Source of the DNA: Arenibacter troitsensis
Lineage (GTDB): Bacteria > Bacteroidota > Bacteroidia > Flavobacteriales > Flavobacteriaceae
Length of the DNA stretch: 64,000 nt
Reading direction: 5' to 3'
Assembly (NCBI RefSeq): GCF_900177645.1
Contig: NZ_FXAO01000003.1
Coordinates: forward strand, 124,001 to 188,000
Below, one piece after another: positions 15,600 through 24,806 of this stretch (position 1 is the first letter of the stretch; the number at the start of each line of letters is the position of its first letter). The translations under genes and the position numbers were made by a program. Below the pieces are notes generated by a model that saw nothing but the letters and a program-made list of their open reading frames with translations, was not told the origin of the DNA and did no database searches.

Positions 15600-16982
15600 T
15601 TATTTTGCTTTTCCTTTAAGGAACATCAGTTCCCTATCAATGGCATTTTCTACCATGGGGTATGCCAATAGTAATTGATCATATAACCGTCCTATTTCCG
15701 GTAGGTTCCTATGGGTTTTACAGCCTATCGTAATTTGATCTACAAGAGAATAAAGATGATTGGCCCTCATCATGGAAAGTCCCGATTTAACCTTGTGGGC
15801 AGCAAACCCCAAGCGGTTAAAGTTGCCTTCGGGGATATAGACATTGGCCCTACCGATAAAATCCAGCATATTTTGCTTAAATAAGCCGATCAGCTCTTCC
15901 AATAGGTCTATTTCACCCATGCACTCTTCCAGTAAATAGGTTAAATTTACCTCCCATGATTCCTTATTTTCTGAAATTGGGGAAAGATCTTCTCTATATG
16001 CAACAAGAGGTTTGGAGCCTATACCTTTTTTGTAATGATACATTTTGTTCTGTTTGCCCTTTTTATAGGGGATAGTGAACTTATAAGTACAACCATCATC
16101 CAAGGTGGCCATGGTTGCTATGGATCCCTTTAAAATCTCCAATATTCGCCTTACCACAGCATAGCCAATTCCTAAACCATTCAATTTGGAATCCGCAATT
16201 TTATTTGATTCATGGTGCTTTAGGTCTTGTTTTAATGTTTCGGTACGGACATCCCTAATTTCAAAATCCAGTACTGAGCAATTTCCGTGTTGCTTTCGCA
16301 ATTTAATTTTCAGAAGGACACTTCCTTCATCAATAAGTTTTATGGAATTGCCCAAGAGGGTTAGCAGAATTTGGGACAACTTGGATGGATCTCCCAAAAG
16401 TATTTCGGGTATTTCCGTATCCAAATCTACCTCCAAGGTGACGTTTTTCTTGGTTATTAGGGTATTGCAGAGATACGTGGTATCCCTAATAATACTGTGA
16501 AAGTTAAATTCGATATTTTCAAACTTTTCCTTTCCCGAAGTAAGCTTGGTATAATCCAATAGCTCATTAACAATATCTACCAGGTGTTTGGAAGCGGTGG
16601 TTATCGAATTAAGTTGCACTAATTGTTCTTCGGTTATGTTGCCTTCTTTTAATAGATCTACAGAAGCTATAATTCCGTTAATAGGGGTCCTAATTTCATC
16701 CCCTACTTTTTCGATTAACCTGTCATCTTCCCTGTTTGGCCTATTCCTTGTTGAATTTGCCACTTCTTTATACCCCATGGCCGATTCAAAATTCTTGTTG
16801 ATTGCCTCAGTACCGGAAATTTTGGGTTTTGGACCCAACACTTTTTCCTCCAGCCGATATTTAAAGGTCATAAAGGATTTTTTTAATAGGGATGCTTCCT
16901 CGGAGGTTAATTCCTCAAATGAGAAATGATTCAATTGACCTTCAAGATTTGTCAGATGGGATAGTAGGTTGTCGGATTTCAA
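15600..16982 (-). CDS. Degenerate histidine kinase with C-terminal HPt domain
   Basis: 460 aa, no transmembrane segment. Residues 85-150 match a HisKA dimerisation helix, but the expected SHEIRTPLN reads GDEIRTPIN: the phospho-acceptor His is Asp95. The HATPase region (160-306) keeps the N-box Asn212 (LLGNSIKLI) and a G2-like GLGIGYAVVRRILEILKG, but the DxGxG G1 box is missing (IRDVRTETL). Residues 375-450 resemble an HPt domain with AAHKVKSGLSMM, where His396 fits the phospho-site. It is probably a pseudokinase fused to a phosphotransfer module that receives phosphate from another kinase. No response regulator is adjacent. The acidic HEAT-like protein gene follows after 29 nt. Confidence 0.75.
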   Translation of the reverse strand: MKSDNLLSHLTNLEGQLNHFSFEELTSEEASLLKKSFMTFKYRLEEKVLGPKPKISGTEAINKNFESAMGYKEVANSTRNRPNREDDRLIEKVGDEIRTPINGIIASVDLLKEGNITEEQLVQLNSITTASKHLVDIVNELLDYTKLTSGKEKFENIEFNFHSIIRDTTYLCNTLITKKNVTLEVDLDTEIPEILLGDPSKLSQILLTLLGNSIKLIDEGSVLLKIKLRKQHGNCSVLDFEIRDVRTETLKQDLKHHESNKIADSKLNGLGIGYAVVRRILEILKGSIATMATLDDGCTYKFTIPYKKGKQNKMYHYKKGIGSKPLVAYREDLSPISENKESWEVNLTYLLEECMGEIDLLEELIGLFKQNMLDFIGRANVYIPEGNFNRLGFAAHKVKSGLSMMRANHLYSLVDQITIGCKTHRNLPEIGRLYDQLLLAYPMVENAIDRELMFLKGKAK

Positions 16983-17109
16983 TTTGTAATAGTTTGGGTT
17001 CTGAAAGTCTAAAACTCACCTTTTAAAGTACGGTTTACAATTAAATGTTATCTAAGCTTCATTTTATGTTGTCAAATGCCGTTATTTGTATGTATCAAAC
17101 CCTATAAGT

Positions 17110-18399
17110 ATGAAGCATTTTATCGGATTTATATGTCTTTTGTCGATTATGGCCTGTAAGGAAAAACAAGAAAAATTGGCGGAGTCGGTCGAAGAAAAAG
17201 CGGCACGAATTCACAAGGAGGTGATCACTATAGATACCCATATAGATATTAATGTGGCCAATTTTACCGATACTCTAAATTATACCCAGAAATTGGACAA
17301 TCAGGTTAATCTCCCAAAACTTAAAAGTGGAGGTTTGGATGTTCCTTGGCTAATAGTCTATACCGGTCAGGGCGACTTAACCGAAGAAGGGTATGCGAAA
17401 GCCAAGGACAATGCCATGGCAAAGTTTAATGCCATTCACAGATTGTGCGAGGAAATAGCCCCGGAAGAGATAGCTCTGGCCTATACCTCCAAGGATGTCC
17501 ACCGTATTGCAGGTTCTGGTAAAAAAGTGGCCATGATAGGGGTTGAAAATGCCTATCCAATAGGAGAAGACATTTCGGAATTTGAAAATTATTACAATTT
17601 AGGGGCTAGGTATATTTCCCTCTCGCACAACGGGCATAGTCAGTTTTGCGACTCCAATACAGGTGAGGCCGATGGCGTATGGTTGCACAACGGACTCAGC
17701 GAGCTCGGTAAAATGGCCGTAATGGAAATGAATAGGTTGGGGATAATGATAGATGTATCCCATGTTTCCAAAGAATCCATGAAGCAGATGATAGCCTTAT
17801 CAAAAGCTCCAATTATTGCTTCCCATTCCTCGGCAAGGGCGTTGTGCGACCATAGTCGAAATTTGGATGACGAACAACTGTTGCTTATGAAGGAAAATGG
17901 TGGCGTAGTCCAAACCGTAGCCTTTAGCTCTTATCTGAATACCAAAAAACATGAGGCCCATGCAGCCTTCTTGAAAGGCTTCTATGAAGAGGTTGCCGAT
18001 TCCTTAGGGATAGATTGGTATTCCTTTGACGAGCTTGCCGATCTTTCAGAAGCAAAGAAAAATACCTTCATAGGGAATTATTCCAAAGTAGTGGCCATGG
18101 CAAAGGCCAAGGTTGCCAAACGTACAGATCTGCCACAGGGCGTGGGTGTGTCCGATTTTGTTGATCACATAGATTATATGGTAGATTTAATTGGCATAGA
18201 TCACGTGGGTATCAGTTCCGACTTTGATGGCGGAGGAGGCATTGAAGGATGGACAGATGCATCCGAAACTCCTAACGTTACCTTGGAGCTAGTTAAAAGA
18301 GGTTATTCCGAAGAAGAAATTGCCCAACTTTGGGGAGGCAATTTACTACGGGTATTGGATAAGGTTCAGGAAGTGGCGAAAACGTATACCAAAAATTAA
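17110..18399 (+). CDS. Membrane dipeptidase, peptidase family M19 (lipoprotein)
   Basis: 429 aa from the ATG at 17110; an upstream ATG at 17086 would add 8 residues before the signal sequence. The signal peptide has a lipobox, LLSIMAC, so it is probably a lipoprotein. Family M19 motifs: VITIDTHIDIN (zinc HxD), GVENAYPIGED, ARYISLSHNGHSQFCDS, IMIDVSHVSKESM, IIASHSSARALCDHSRN, and HVGISSDFDGGGG. The enzymes hydrolyse dipeptides, including D-amino-acid containing ones, using two zinc ions. It is convergent with a thioesterase gene whose stop codon overlaps its own. Confidence 0.9.
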   Translation: MKHFIGFICLLSIMACKEKQEKLAESVEEKAARIHKEVITIDTHIDINVANFTDTLNYTQKLDNQVNLPKLKSGGLDVPWLIVYTGQGDLTEEGYAKAKDNAMAKFNAIHRLCEEIAPEEIALAYTSKDVHRIAGSGKKVAMIGVENAYPIGEDISEFENYYNLGARYISLSHNGHSQFCDSNTGEADGVWLHNGLSELGKMAVMEMNRLGIMIDVSHVSKESMKQMIALSKAPIIASHSSARALCDHSRNLDDEQLLLMKENGGVVQTVAFSSYLNTKKHEAHAAFLKGFYEEVADSLGIDWYSFDELADLSEAKKNTFIGNYSKVVAMAKAKVAKRTDLPQGVGVSDFVDHIDYMVDLIGIDHVGISSDFDGGGGIEGWTDASETPNVTLELVKRGYSEEEIAQLWGGNLLRVLDKVQEVAKTYTKN

Positions 18400-18791
18400 G
18401 CTTCCGAAGCCAAACGGTCCCTTACAAATTCAATTTTGGTTTTTCCATGTGGTTTGGGTTTACCGTCCGCACCTAGATTTACCATGATAATATTGTCCAC
18501 GGTAACAATAGTTTCCCTGGTCATTTTGTTCCGAACCTCACAGTTAAGGGTCAAGGAGGTCTTTCCAAATTTTACCACATCTATACCTATTTCAACAATG
18601 TCACCTTTTAATGCTGTGCTCATGAAATTTATTTCGGACATATATTTGGTAACTACCCTTTTGTTTTCCAATTGTATAATACTATATAGTGCGGCTTCCT
18701 CATCTATCCAGGCAAGTAACTTACCTCCAAATAGGGTACCATTGGCATTTAAATCTTCTGGTTTCACCCATTTTCTTGTATGAAATCTCAT
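18396..18791 (-). CDS. Acyl-CoA thioesterase (hotdog fold, YciA/BFIT type)
   Basis: 131 aa, one hotdog domain. Motifs: PEDLNANGTLFGGKLLAWIDEEAALYS, which contains the family GTLFGG and the catalytic Asp/Glu region, then FMSTALKGDIVEIG. It would hydrolyse acyl-CoA to free acid and CoA in the cytoplasm. Chain-length preference cannot be read. The stop overlaps the M19 dipeptidase stop by 4 nt. A -7 box TAATTTTG ends 20 nt upstream of the ATG. Confidence 0.85.
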   Translation of the reverse strand: MRFHTRKWVKPEDLNANGTLFGGKLLAWIDEEAALYSIIQLENKRVVTKYMSEINFMSTALKGDIVEIGIDVVKFGKTSLTLNCEVRNKMTRETIVTVDNIIMVNLGADGKPKPHGKTKIEFVRDRLASEA

Positions 18792-19152
18792 AGTATCTAA
18801 AATTTTACTGCAAAATTAGCAAAGAAATTTGCCCTATAACACACTTCGGGGAGAAATGTAGACCGATTTGGATAAATCTAAATTGCACCTTACTTTTTTG
18901 TACAATTTGGGAATTAATGGGGGCAATAATCATTAGATTCCTATAATTAATGCGTATAAAATATGTAAGATTATTCCTATAATACTACGGAGTCCATTTT
19001 ATAGGATTTTACTGTAAACGTTTTGCTGCCCTAACAATAATAGGCATTGTTCCTAAATAAAAGAAACAATGTTCATAACCTAGTTAAAAACTAAATGGAA
19101 TTGCCAAAATACGATAAACCCTAATTCCTACCTTTATAAAAACACCAATGAT
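18792..19152. other. Divergent intergenic region with two promoter candidates
   Basis: About 360 bases. The left edge holds the thioesterase -7 box (18811-18818, minus). The right edge holds TACCTTTA at 19129-19136, a near match to TAnnTTTG, 17 nt before the ATG at 19153. Nothing else was recognised in the middle. Confidence 0.4.
18811..18818 (-). promoter_or_regulatory. -7 box TAATTTTG for the thioesterase gene
   Basis: Exact TAnnTTTG match on the minus strand, 20 nt from the start codon at 18791. Confidence 0.5.
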
Positions 19153-19566
19153 ATGAGCGATAGGTCCCATAGTCTTTTGGAAATTCGTCCTATAATCCCT
19201 TCAGCCAAAGTAACGGAAATTATGAGCAGTGATGAGAGGTTTCAAAACCAAACCTTGCGTCCTGTAATTAAAATGCAAAACTCCTTGTTACTTTTAGTCT
19301 TCCAGAATTACATCACTAAACATAAAAATAGTTTTTATGAACTTGGGGTGAACAAACGTCTGATGTTTATAGAAAATGCGATCCAGAAGGATATTAAGTT
19401 TAGAAATTCCCTTAAAGGCATCATTATAGGTCAATTTACTACAGAGGAGTATGGGTTATATATACTTAATTCATCCTCTTTAAATAAACGCATGATGCAA
19501 ATGGTCATTGAACGCCTTAAAGATCAGGTACAATTTTTTGAGAAAGCTTCGCTTCAGGCGGTATAG
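19153..19566 (+). CDS. Conserved hypothetical protein (flavobacterial, often called glyoxalase)
   Basis: 137 aa, soluble, helical. Pattern: RSHSLLEIRPIIP, then QNQTLRPVIKMQNSLLLLVFQNYITKHK, then FIENAIQKDIKFRNSLKGIIIGQFTTEEY and a final amphipathic helix. I recall homologues across Flavobacteriaceae labelled glyoxalase, but no His/Glu metal site of a glyoxalase fold is visible and I do not accept that function. It is apparently monocistronic, with TACCTTTA 17 nt upstream as a likely -7 element. It is convergent with the DUF2461 gene, 5 nt apart. Confidence 0.65.
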   Translation: MSDRSHSLLEIRPIIPSAKVTEIMSSDERFQNQTLRPVIKMQNSLLLLVFQNYITKHKNSFYELGVNKRLMFIENAIQKDIKFRNSLKGIIIGQFTTEEYGLYILNSSSLNKRMMQMVIERLKDQVQFFEKASLQAV

Positions 19567-19571
19567 CACTC

Positions 19572-20261
19572 TTAATCCAAAAGCGATTCCCCATTAAGAT
19601 TGGTGGTAAGTATGTCGCTCATAAGATCAAAATAAGGGCGTATTTCTTGAAAAGCAAGGTCCACATTCGTTAGGAAATTTGGGGACATTACTTCCTTGTC
19701 GGAAAAATTCTTGACAAAAATGAATTGTTTTCTTTTGATCAAATCAATATTGGGGTGATCCTTATCAAATCCTGAGGGAGCCGTTTTTAATTCGTCGCCC
19801 TGCATTTCTCCCCATATCTCCTTGAAACTTTTCTTATCCATGATGGCACGTATTTCAGAGGCATCGGTTTCAAATTCCTTCCTAATTCTGAAGAGGTCCT
19901 CTTTGTTGGGTTCCCAAAACCCAGTGGCAATAAAGGTTTCATTAGGTTTCAACCGTAAATAGTAGCCTCCACGTAATCGTTGTCCAGCTCTGGAAAAAGA
20001 CCCCGCAAAATGGGTTTTATAAGGGGTTTTATCTTTAGAGAATCGAATGTCCCTGTAGATTCTAAACATTTTTAATTTTTCAATATCATCATGTGCTTTC
20101 AATTTATTCATCAAGGCGGTATAAAAACCCTTTACCCCTGCTTCCAGCTCCTTGAATTCAGTTTTGTGCTCAGCGAACCATTCCCTAGAGTTATTTTTTT
20201 TTAGGTTTTCCAAAAATTGAAATACATCTTTCGTAATTAGCGGCTGTTGTATACGACTCAT
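19572..20261 (-). CDS. DUF2461 family protein (TIGR02453 type)
   Basis: 229 aa. Family features: FQFLENLKKNNSREWFAEHK at the N-terminus, then FRIYRDIRFSKDKTPYKTHFAGSF and GYYLRLKPNETFIATGFWEP in the middle. The conserved RDIRFSKDKTPYK segment is diagnostic. The function is unknown. The protein is cytoplasmic and widely distributed. It is divergent from cysE and convergent with the small hypothetical gene at 19153. Confidence 0.85.
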   Translation of the reverse strand: MSRIQQPLITKDVFQFLENLKKNNSREWFAEHKTEFKELEAGVKGFYTALMNKLKAHDDIEKLKMFRIYRDIRFSKDKTPYKTHFAGSFSRAGQRLRGGYYLRLKPNETFIATGFWEPNKEDLFRIRKEFETDASEIRAIMDKKSFKEIWGEMQGDELKTAPSGFDKDHPNIDLIKRKQFIFVKNFSDKEVMSPNFLTNVDLAFQEIRPYFDLMSDILTTNLNGESLLD

Positions 20262-20322
20262 AACACATTATCTTTGTGCTAAAGTTAACTAATTTAGCAT
20301 AAGCTGATTTTGAAATAATGGT

Positions 20323-20330
20323 TAATTTTG
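20323..20330 (+). promoter_or_regulatory. -7 box TAATTTTG for cysE-cysM
   Basis: Exact TAnnTTTG match, 16-22 nt before the two candidate cysE start codons. A second match, TATCTTTG, lies at 20269-20276. Confidence 0.45.
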
Positions 20331-20351
20331 AATGTATAATCAAAAGTGCAA

Positions 20352-21146
20352 ATGGATAAGGCATCTATAATAAAGAATATTAAGGAACACAAAAATCAGC
20401 CTAACCTGAGGTTCGAACTCAAGGAAAGGACTGAATCGTTTACCAATCGTTTGTTTTATACCCTGTTTGATATAGATACTCCGGTTGATGAAAACTTGGA
20501 TCTATTGGAAAAGGAATTTGATGCCTTGGTTAATTTGGCCTGTTGGCAGGTAGACAAACCCTGCCAAAGGGTGTGGGCAAATTTTGTGGTGCGCCTTCCG
20601 CAAATTCTCGAAAAATTAAATTTGGATGCCGAGGCCATTGTAAATTGCGATCCTGCCTCCTTATCTATTGAAGAGGTGTATATGGCCTATCCCGGTTTTT
20701 ATGCCATCGCTATTTACAGGCTTGCCCATGAACTTTATATAGATGGTTTCCCCCTAGTTCCAAGATTGATGACGGAATATGCGCATAGACAGACGGGGGT
20801 GGACATTAATCCGGGCGCTCGGATAGGAAATTCCTTTTTTATAGATCATGCCACCGGTGTGGTTATTGGTGAAACAGCGATAATTAAGAATAATGTAAAA
20901 ATCTATCAAGGGGTAACTTTGGGAGCTTTGTATGTTGCCAAAAAACTGCAAAAAACAAAGCGTCACCCTACCATTGAAAACAATGTTACCATATACGCCA
21001 ATGCCACTATCCTAGGAGGGGATACGGTAATTGGGGAAAATTCCATAATTGGTGGGAATGCCTGGATAACAGAGTCTGTGCCCGCCAATTCCACCGTTTA
21101 TCATTCTCCAATTATTAAAATAAAAACCTTACCGCATGTCTCATAG
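20352..21146 (+). CDS. cysE: Serine O-acetyltransferase (EpsC/CysE type)
   Basis: 264 aa from ATG 20352; ATG 20346 adds two residues. The N-terminal helical domain is followed at about 150-262 by left-handed beta-helix hexapeptide repeats: [31 protein letters not shown] and [21 protein letters not shown]. The His in FIDHATG is the catalytic residue expected for serine acetyltransferases. It makes O-acetylserine for cysteine synthesis. It overlaps cysM by 11 nt, so the two enzymes of the pathway are translationally coupled. No T-box or other riboswitch fold was recognised upstream. Confidence 0.92.
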   Translation: MDKASIIKNIKEHKNQPNLRFELKERTESFTNRLFYTLFDIDTPVDENLDLLEKEFDALVNLACWQVDKPCQRVWANFVVRLPQILEKLNLDAEAIVNCDPASLSIEEVYMAYPGFYAIAIYRLAHELYIDGFPLVPRLMTEYAHRQTGVDINPGARIGNSFFIDHATGVVIGETAIIKNNVKIYQGVTLGALYVAKKLQKTKRHPTIENNVTIYANATILGGDTVIGENSIIGGNAWITESVPANSTVYHSPIIKIKTLPHVS

Positions 21147-22020
21147 TATTTTGGATATTATAGGGAACACTCCCTTGGTAATATCAAAAGCAATCAATAC
21201 CAATCCCAAGGTTAAACTTTTTTTTAAGTTGGAGGGAAATAATCCCGGAGGAAGCGTAAAGGATCGAGCCGCCCTTAATATGATAAAAGGCGGTTTGGAA
21301 AGGGGCGATTTTGATGTAAACTCCAAATTGATAGAGGCTACCAGTGGAAATACCGGTATAGCCCTGGCCATGATAGCCGGAATTTATGGATTGGATATAG
21401 AATTGGTTATGCCCGAAAATTCCACCAAGGAAAGAGTGCAGACCATGAGGGCCTATGGCGCCAAGGTAACCCTTACCCCTGCTGATGTGGGAATTGAAGG
21501 CGCAAGAGACTATGCAGAACTAAAAGTGAAAGAGGAAGGTTATATCATGATCAACCAGTTTTCCAATGATGATAACTGGAAGGCACATTACAAAAGTACC
21601 GGTCCGGAAATATGGAGGGATACCCAAGGGAAAATTACCCATTTTGTGTCGTCTATGGGAACCACAGGAACTATCATGGGGACATCCACCTTTTTGAAGG
21701 AAAAAAATTCCAGGGTTCAAATTGTTGGGGTGCAACCCGCCGATGAGGCTAAAATTCCCGGTATTCGCAAATGGCCCATAGAATATCTCCCAAAAATTTT
21801 TAATCCCAAGAAAGTGGACTCCGTTATGGAGGTTACCGAGCAGGAAGCTAGGGATATGGCCAAGCGATTGGCAAAGGAGGAAGGTATTTTTGCTGGAATG
21901 AGTAGTGGTGGCGCTGCCGCTGCCGCTATGAAATTGGCCCAAAGTTTGGACGAGGGCATCATCGTTTCCATTGTATGCGACCGTGGCGACCGCTATCTTT
22001 CCTCGGATCTGTTCGATTAA
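21136..22020 (+). CDS. cysM: Cysteine synthase B (O-acetylserine sulfhydrylase)
   Basis: 294 aa. PLP fold type II motifs: NTPLV, then [12 protein letters not shown] with the PLP Lys42, [11 protein letters not shown] for phosphate binding, [14 protein letters not shown], and [11 protein letters not shown]. The length, and SSMGTTGT followed by PGIRKWP, fit CysM rather than CysK. It condenses O-acetylserine with sulfide or thiosulfate to make cysteine or S-sulfocysteine. It is coupled to cysE. The stop lies 22 nt from the convergent corA stop. Confidence 0.92.
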   Translation: MSHSILDIIGNTPLVISKAINTNPKVKLFFKLEGNNPGGSVKDRAALNMIKGGLERGDFDVNSKLIEATSGNTGIALAMIAGIYGLDIELVMPENSTKERVQTMRAYGAKVTLTPADVGIEGARDYAELKVKEEGYIMINQFSNDDNWKAHYKSTGPEIWRDTQGKITHFVSSMGTTGTIMGTSTFLKEKNSRVQIVGVQPADEAKIPGIRKWPIEYLPKIFNPKKVDSVMEVTEQEARDMAKRLAKEEGIFAGMSSGGAAAAAMKLAQSLDEGIIVSIVCDRGDRYLSSDLFD

Positions 22021-22042
22021 TGATGAACCGTATGGCACAGAA

Positions 22043-23137
22043 TTATAGCCACCCCTTCTTTTTGAAATAAAATAGGAGGCCTATAAAAATGGCTATCATG
22101 AGCCCCCAAACATAGAAGTATCCATTTTGATAATGCAGTTCCGGGATATAGTCGAAATTCATACCATATACCCCAACAATAAAGGTAAGGGGGATGAAAA
22201 TAGTGGCCATAATGGTCAGTACCTTCATTACCTCGTTCATTTTATTACTTATGTTGCTCATATACATTTCCATGAGGCTCATGGACATTTCCCTTAATAT
22301 GTTAAGGCTATCATTAATTTCCGTGCAATGATCCATGGTGTCTCTGAGAAAAATCTTGGTGTCATCGCTAATTAGGACATGTTCTGAATCTATAAGTTTA
22401 CTTATCAACTCCTTTACCGGATAAATAAACCTTCTAATTTTGAGAATTTCCTTTTTTAATTCTTGAATAGCATGGGCCGTATTGGGCCTTGGGTTATCGT
22501 ATACTTCTTCTTCCAAAAGGTCTATTTTTTGGTTGACGTTCTCCAAAACCACAAAATAATTATCAATAATGGCGTCCAACAAGGCAAAAAACAAATAATC
22601 GGCCTTTTTGGTTCTTATTCTTCCAGTTTTTGTCCTGGCCCTTTCCCTAACGCTCTTAAAAACATCATCCGGCATTTCCTGTAAAACTAGTACCATATTT
22701 TCCATTAATACAATGGCTACATGTTCTGCCACCAAGGCATTGTTCCCATCCAAATAGAGCATTTTGAAGGTTCCAAAAATATAGTTGTCGTATTCGTCTA
22801 TTTTTGGGCGTTGATGTGTATTTACGGCATCTTCTGTGGATAATGGGTTAAGAGAGAAGCCGTTTCCCAAATTTTCAATAAACTTCTCATCGCTTATACC
22901 GATAATATTTATCCATGAGATGGATGGAGATTTTATGTGGTCGATAATTTTATTGAAATTGGACGGTGCATAGACATCAATTGTAGATTCGTTAATGTCC
23001 TGCTCATTGTATTCCATGATGTTAACAACGCTCTTGGCCCCTTCCCTACTTCCCAAATAGGTAACTGTACCTGGAGACTTACCGGTCTTAATGTGTCTTG
23101 TGGAAGCTTTTTTGTGGGTAGGTTTTTTTTTGGACAT
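22043..23137 (-). CDS. corA: CorA-family magnesium/cobalt transporter
   Basis: 364 aa from ATG 23137 (MSKKKPTHKK); upstream ATG 23248 would add 37 residues that look non-coding. The large N-terminal cytoplasmic domain is followed by two C-terminal transmembrane helices. The signature VYGMNF, with its YGMN selectivity motif, sits between the end of TM1 (MATIFIPLTFIVG) and the periplasmic loop before TM2. It forms a pentameric Mg2+ channel in the inner membrane. The C-terminus KKKGWL is typical. It is convergent with cysM. Confidence 0.92.
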   Translation of the reverse strand: MSKKKPTHKKASTRHIKTGKSPGTVTYLGSREGAKSVVNIMEYNEQDINESTIDVYAPSNFNKIIDHIKSPSISWINIIGISDEKFIENLGNGFSLNPLSTEDAVNTHQRPKIDEYDNYIFGTFKMLYLDGNNALVAEHVAIVLMENMVLVLQEMPDDVFKSVRERARTKTGRIRTKKADYLFFALLDAIIDNYFVVLENVNQKIDLLEEEVYDNPRPNTAHAIQELKKEILKIRRFIYPVKELISKLIDSEHVLISDDTKIFLRDTMDHCTEINDSLNILREMSMSLMEMYMSNISNKMNEVMKVLTIMATIFIPLTFIVGVYGMNFDYIPELHYQNGYFYVWGLMIAIFIGLLFYFKKKGWL

Positions 23138-23274
23138 AGGTTGCAATCTTATTTTAAGATACTGTTTGCTATTTGTTCTAGCTACTAATTTATGAAATCC
23201 AGTCTTCGAAATACCGCCTTGTGATGATTTTAAAAAATAATTGGACAATTATGCCATAGTTTTTTTTGAAGCAG

Positions 23275-24057
23275 CTATGTAAACTTTAGCTTGTTAAGCA
23301 ATAAACCTGAACCTGGGGCAACATATGTCAATACGGTATTGTTTTCCTTTTTCAAGGATTCCTTTATGTCCGTTGCCGTAAGTTCGCCCTTCCCTAGTTG
23401 AATCAAGGCCCCCATGATCATCCTGATCTGATATCTCATAAATCCTTTCCCGGTAATATGAAGGGCATAACTCACTTCCGGAAAAAAATTGGCCGTTAGT
23501 ATTTCGTTTCTTTTTATTTCACATGATTCTATAGTCCGAAGTACTTGGGTATTAGGCTGAAGTCGGGCCGTATAGGAGGAAAAATCATGGGTGCCAATAA
23601 ATAACTGGGCACAATCGGTCATAAGATCCACGTTGAGTTGCTCTATGATATTTGCCAAAAAAGGTGCGCAAAAGGGGTGGTTTTTTTGTCCAAAGGAGAA
23701 AAGATATACATATTCCTTTAACTTGCTTTCTTGGATGATATTGAAGTTTTCATTGACCTGCTCTATACTGATAATTCGAATATCGGGCGGCAGGTTTACA
23801 TTAAAGTCATGCATAAAGACCTTGAGGTCTTCTAGAGGTTCCTTATCCAAAAATAATTCGAAGGCCGTATTCAGAGCAGATACTTTGGCATCTGTGCGTC
23901 CGGCTCCCAAGATCTTGAATTTGGAATTGGGCAAAACAAATTTTAAGGTCTTTGTTAGCATTCCTTCCACCGTTTTTTGATTAGGTTGTTTTTGCCAGCC
24001 ACTATAGCGAAAGCCCAAAAACTGTACATGGATTAAATAGTAAAAACGGGGTATTTG
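23275..24057 (-). CDS. TruA-family tRNA pseudouridine synthase paralogue
   Basis: 260 aa from ATG 24057 (MQIPRFYYLIHVQF); ATGs at 24078 and 24105 are alternatives. TruA features: GFRYSGWQKQPNQKTVEG, then GAGRTDAKVSALN containing the catalytic Asp, KLKEYVYLFSF, HDFSSYTAR, and GKGFMRYQIRMIMGALIQLGKG. Usual TruA reads GRTDAGVHA; here it is GRTDAKVSA. This suggests a second, divergent TruA as often found in flavobacteria. The catalytic Asp is kept, so it should be active. The target uridine may differ from positions 38-40. Confidence 0.8.
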   Translation of the reverse strand, partial: QIPRFYYLIHVQFLGFRYSGWQKQPNQKTVEGMLTKTLKFVLPNSKFKILGAGRTDAKVSALNTAFELFLDKEPLEDLKVFMHDFNVNLPPDIRIISIEQVNENFNIIQESKLKEYVYLFSFGQKNHPFCAPFLANIIEQLNVDLMTDCAQLFIGTHDFSSYTARLQPNTQVLRTIESCEIKRNEILTANFFPEVSYALHITGKGFMRYQIRMIMGALIQLGKGELTATDIKESLKKENNTVLTYVAPGSGLLLNKLKFT

Positions 24058-24146
24058 CATCTGGCTAATGTATTGCATGATTCTATCCCAACACCACCCT
24101 GTCACAACAAGTACGGAGATGGTAAGATTAATCTTTGTTCCTAGTT

Positions 24147-24154
24147 CAAATTTA
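24147..24154 (-). promoter_or_regulatory. -7 box TAAATTTG upstream of the TruA paralogue
   Basis: TAnnTTTG match on the minus strand. It lies 42 nt from the outermost ATG (24105) and 90 nt from the preferred ATG (24057). Confidence 0.35.
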
Positions 24155-24312
24155 ACAACGTAAAGTCATAAATTCATCGTGCTTTTTTGTACTTCGTCCG
24201 ACTCCCCTTTTTTCCGTCTTAAATTTCTATATATTCAACGAAATTTTGCAAAGGCGATCAGAATTATATTGTAATTATGCCAAAAATTGTCCTTTAATCT
24301 TAACCCATAATT

Positions 24313-24795
24313 ATGGAAAATTCCGTTAAACGAACCGCCCCGCTAATTAACCTTGGCCTAACTATTGTTTCACTGCTGTCCTTGATCATACTTGGTTTTT
24401 ACAGCATGTATGGAAATACCTTTGTTTTTAATAAACTGGGGAGCTATATTTTTCCTTTGTTGACATTGGTCCATTTTGTTTATTTATATGTACTATGGTT
24501 TAAAATTACGGAAAGGGAATACCCTGATATGATCATGAAAAATATTGAGTACATCATGTACGGTATCTTATTGGCCTATGGTTATGATATTTACGAAACT
24601 TTTTTGATACTTGGTTCCCAAAGTGATTTTCAGGACCATGTTATTCCCAGTTCCTTTATTCCTATGGGCATCTTGATTATTTCATTACAAACGCTGTTGG
24701 TACTACTTACCGTTTGGTCGTTTGTAATGAGAAAACGGATGGTGGGCAAATATGATTTTGATTACCTGAATAATCACATTGATGCCTGGGAATAA
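24313..24795 (+). CDS. Predicted four-helix membrane protein
   Basis: 160 aa with four hydrophobic segments at about residues 12-35, 41-63, 76-98 and 112-137. The loops are short and the C-terminus is polar (VGKYDFDYLNNHIDAWE). I do not recognise a family. It is monocistronic, divergent from the TruA paralogue and convergent with the MoxR-like ATPase, 11 nt apart. Function unknown. The regular spacing of helices supports a real membrane protein. Confidence 0.6.
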   Translation: MENSVKRTAPLINLGLTIVSLLSLIILGFYSMYGNTFVFNKLGSYIFPLLTLVHFVYLYVLWFKITEREYPDMIMKNIEYIMYGILLAYGYDIYETFLILGSQSDFQDHVIPSSFIPMGILIISLQTLLVLLTVWSFVMRKRMVGKYDFDYLNNHIDAWE

Positions 24796-24806
24796 AATTT
24801 CATATT

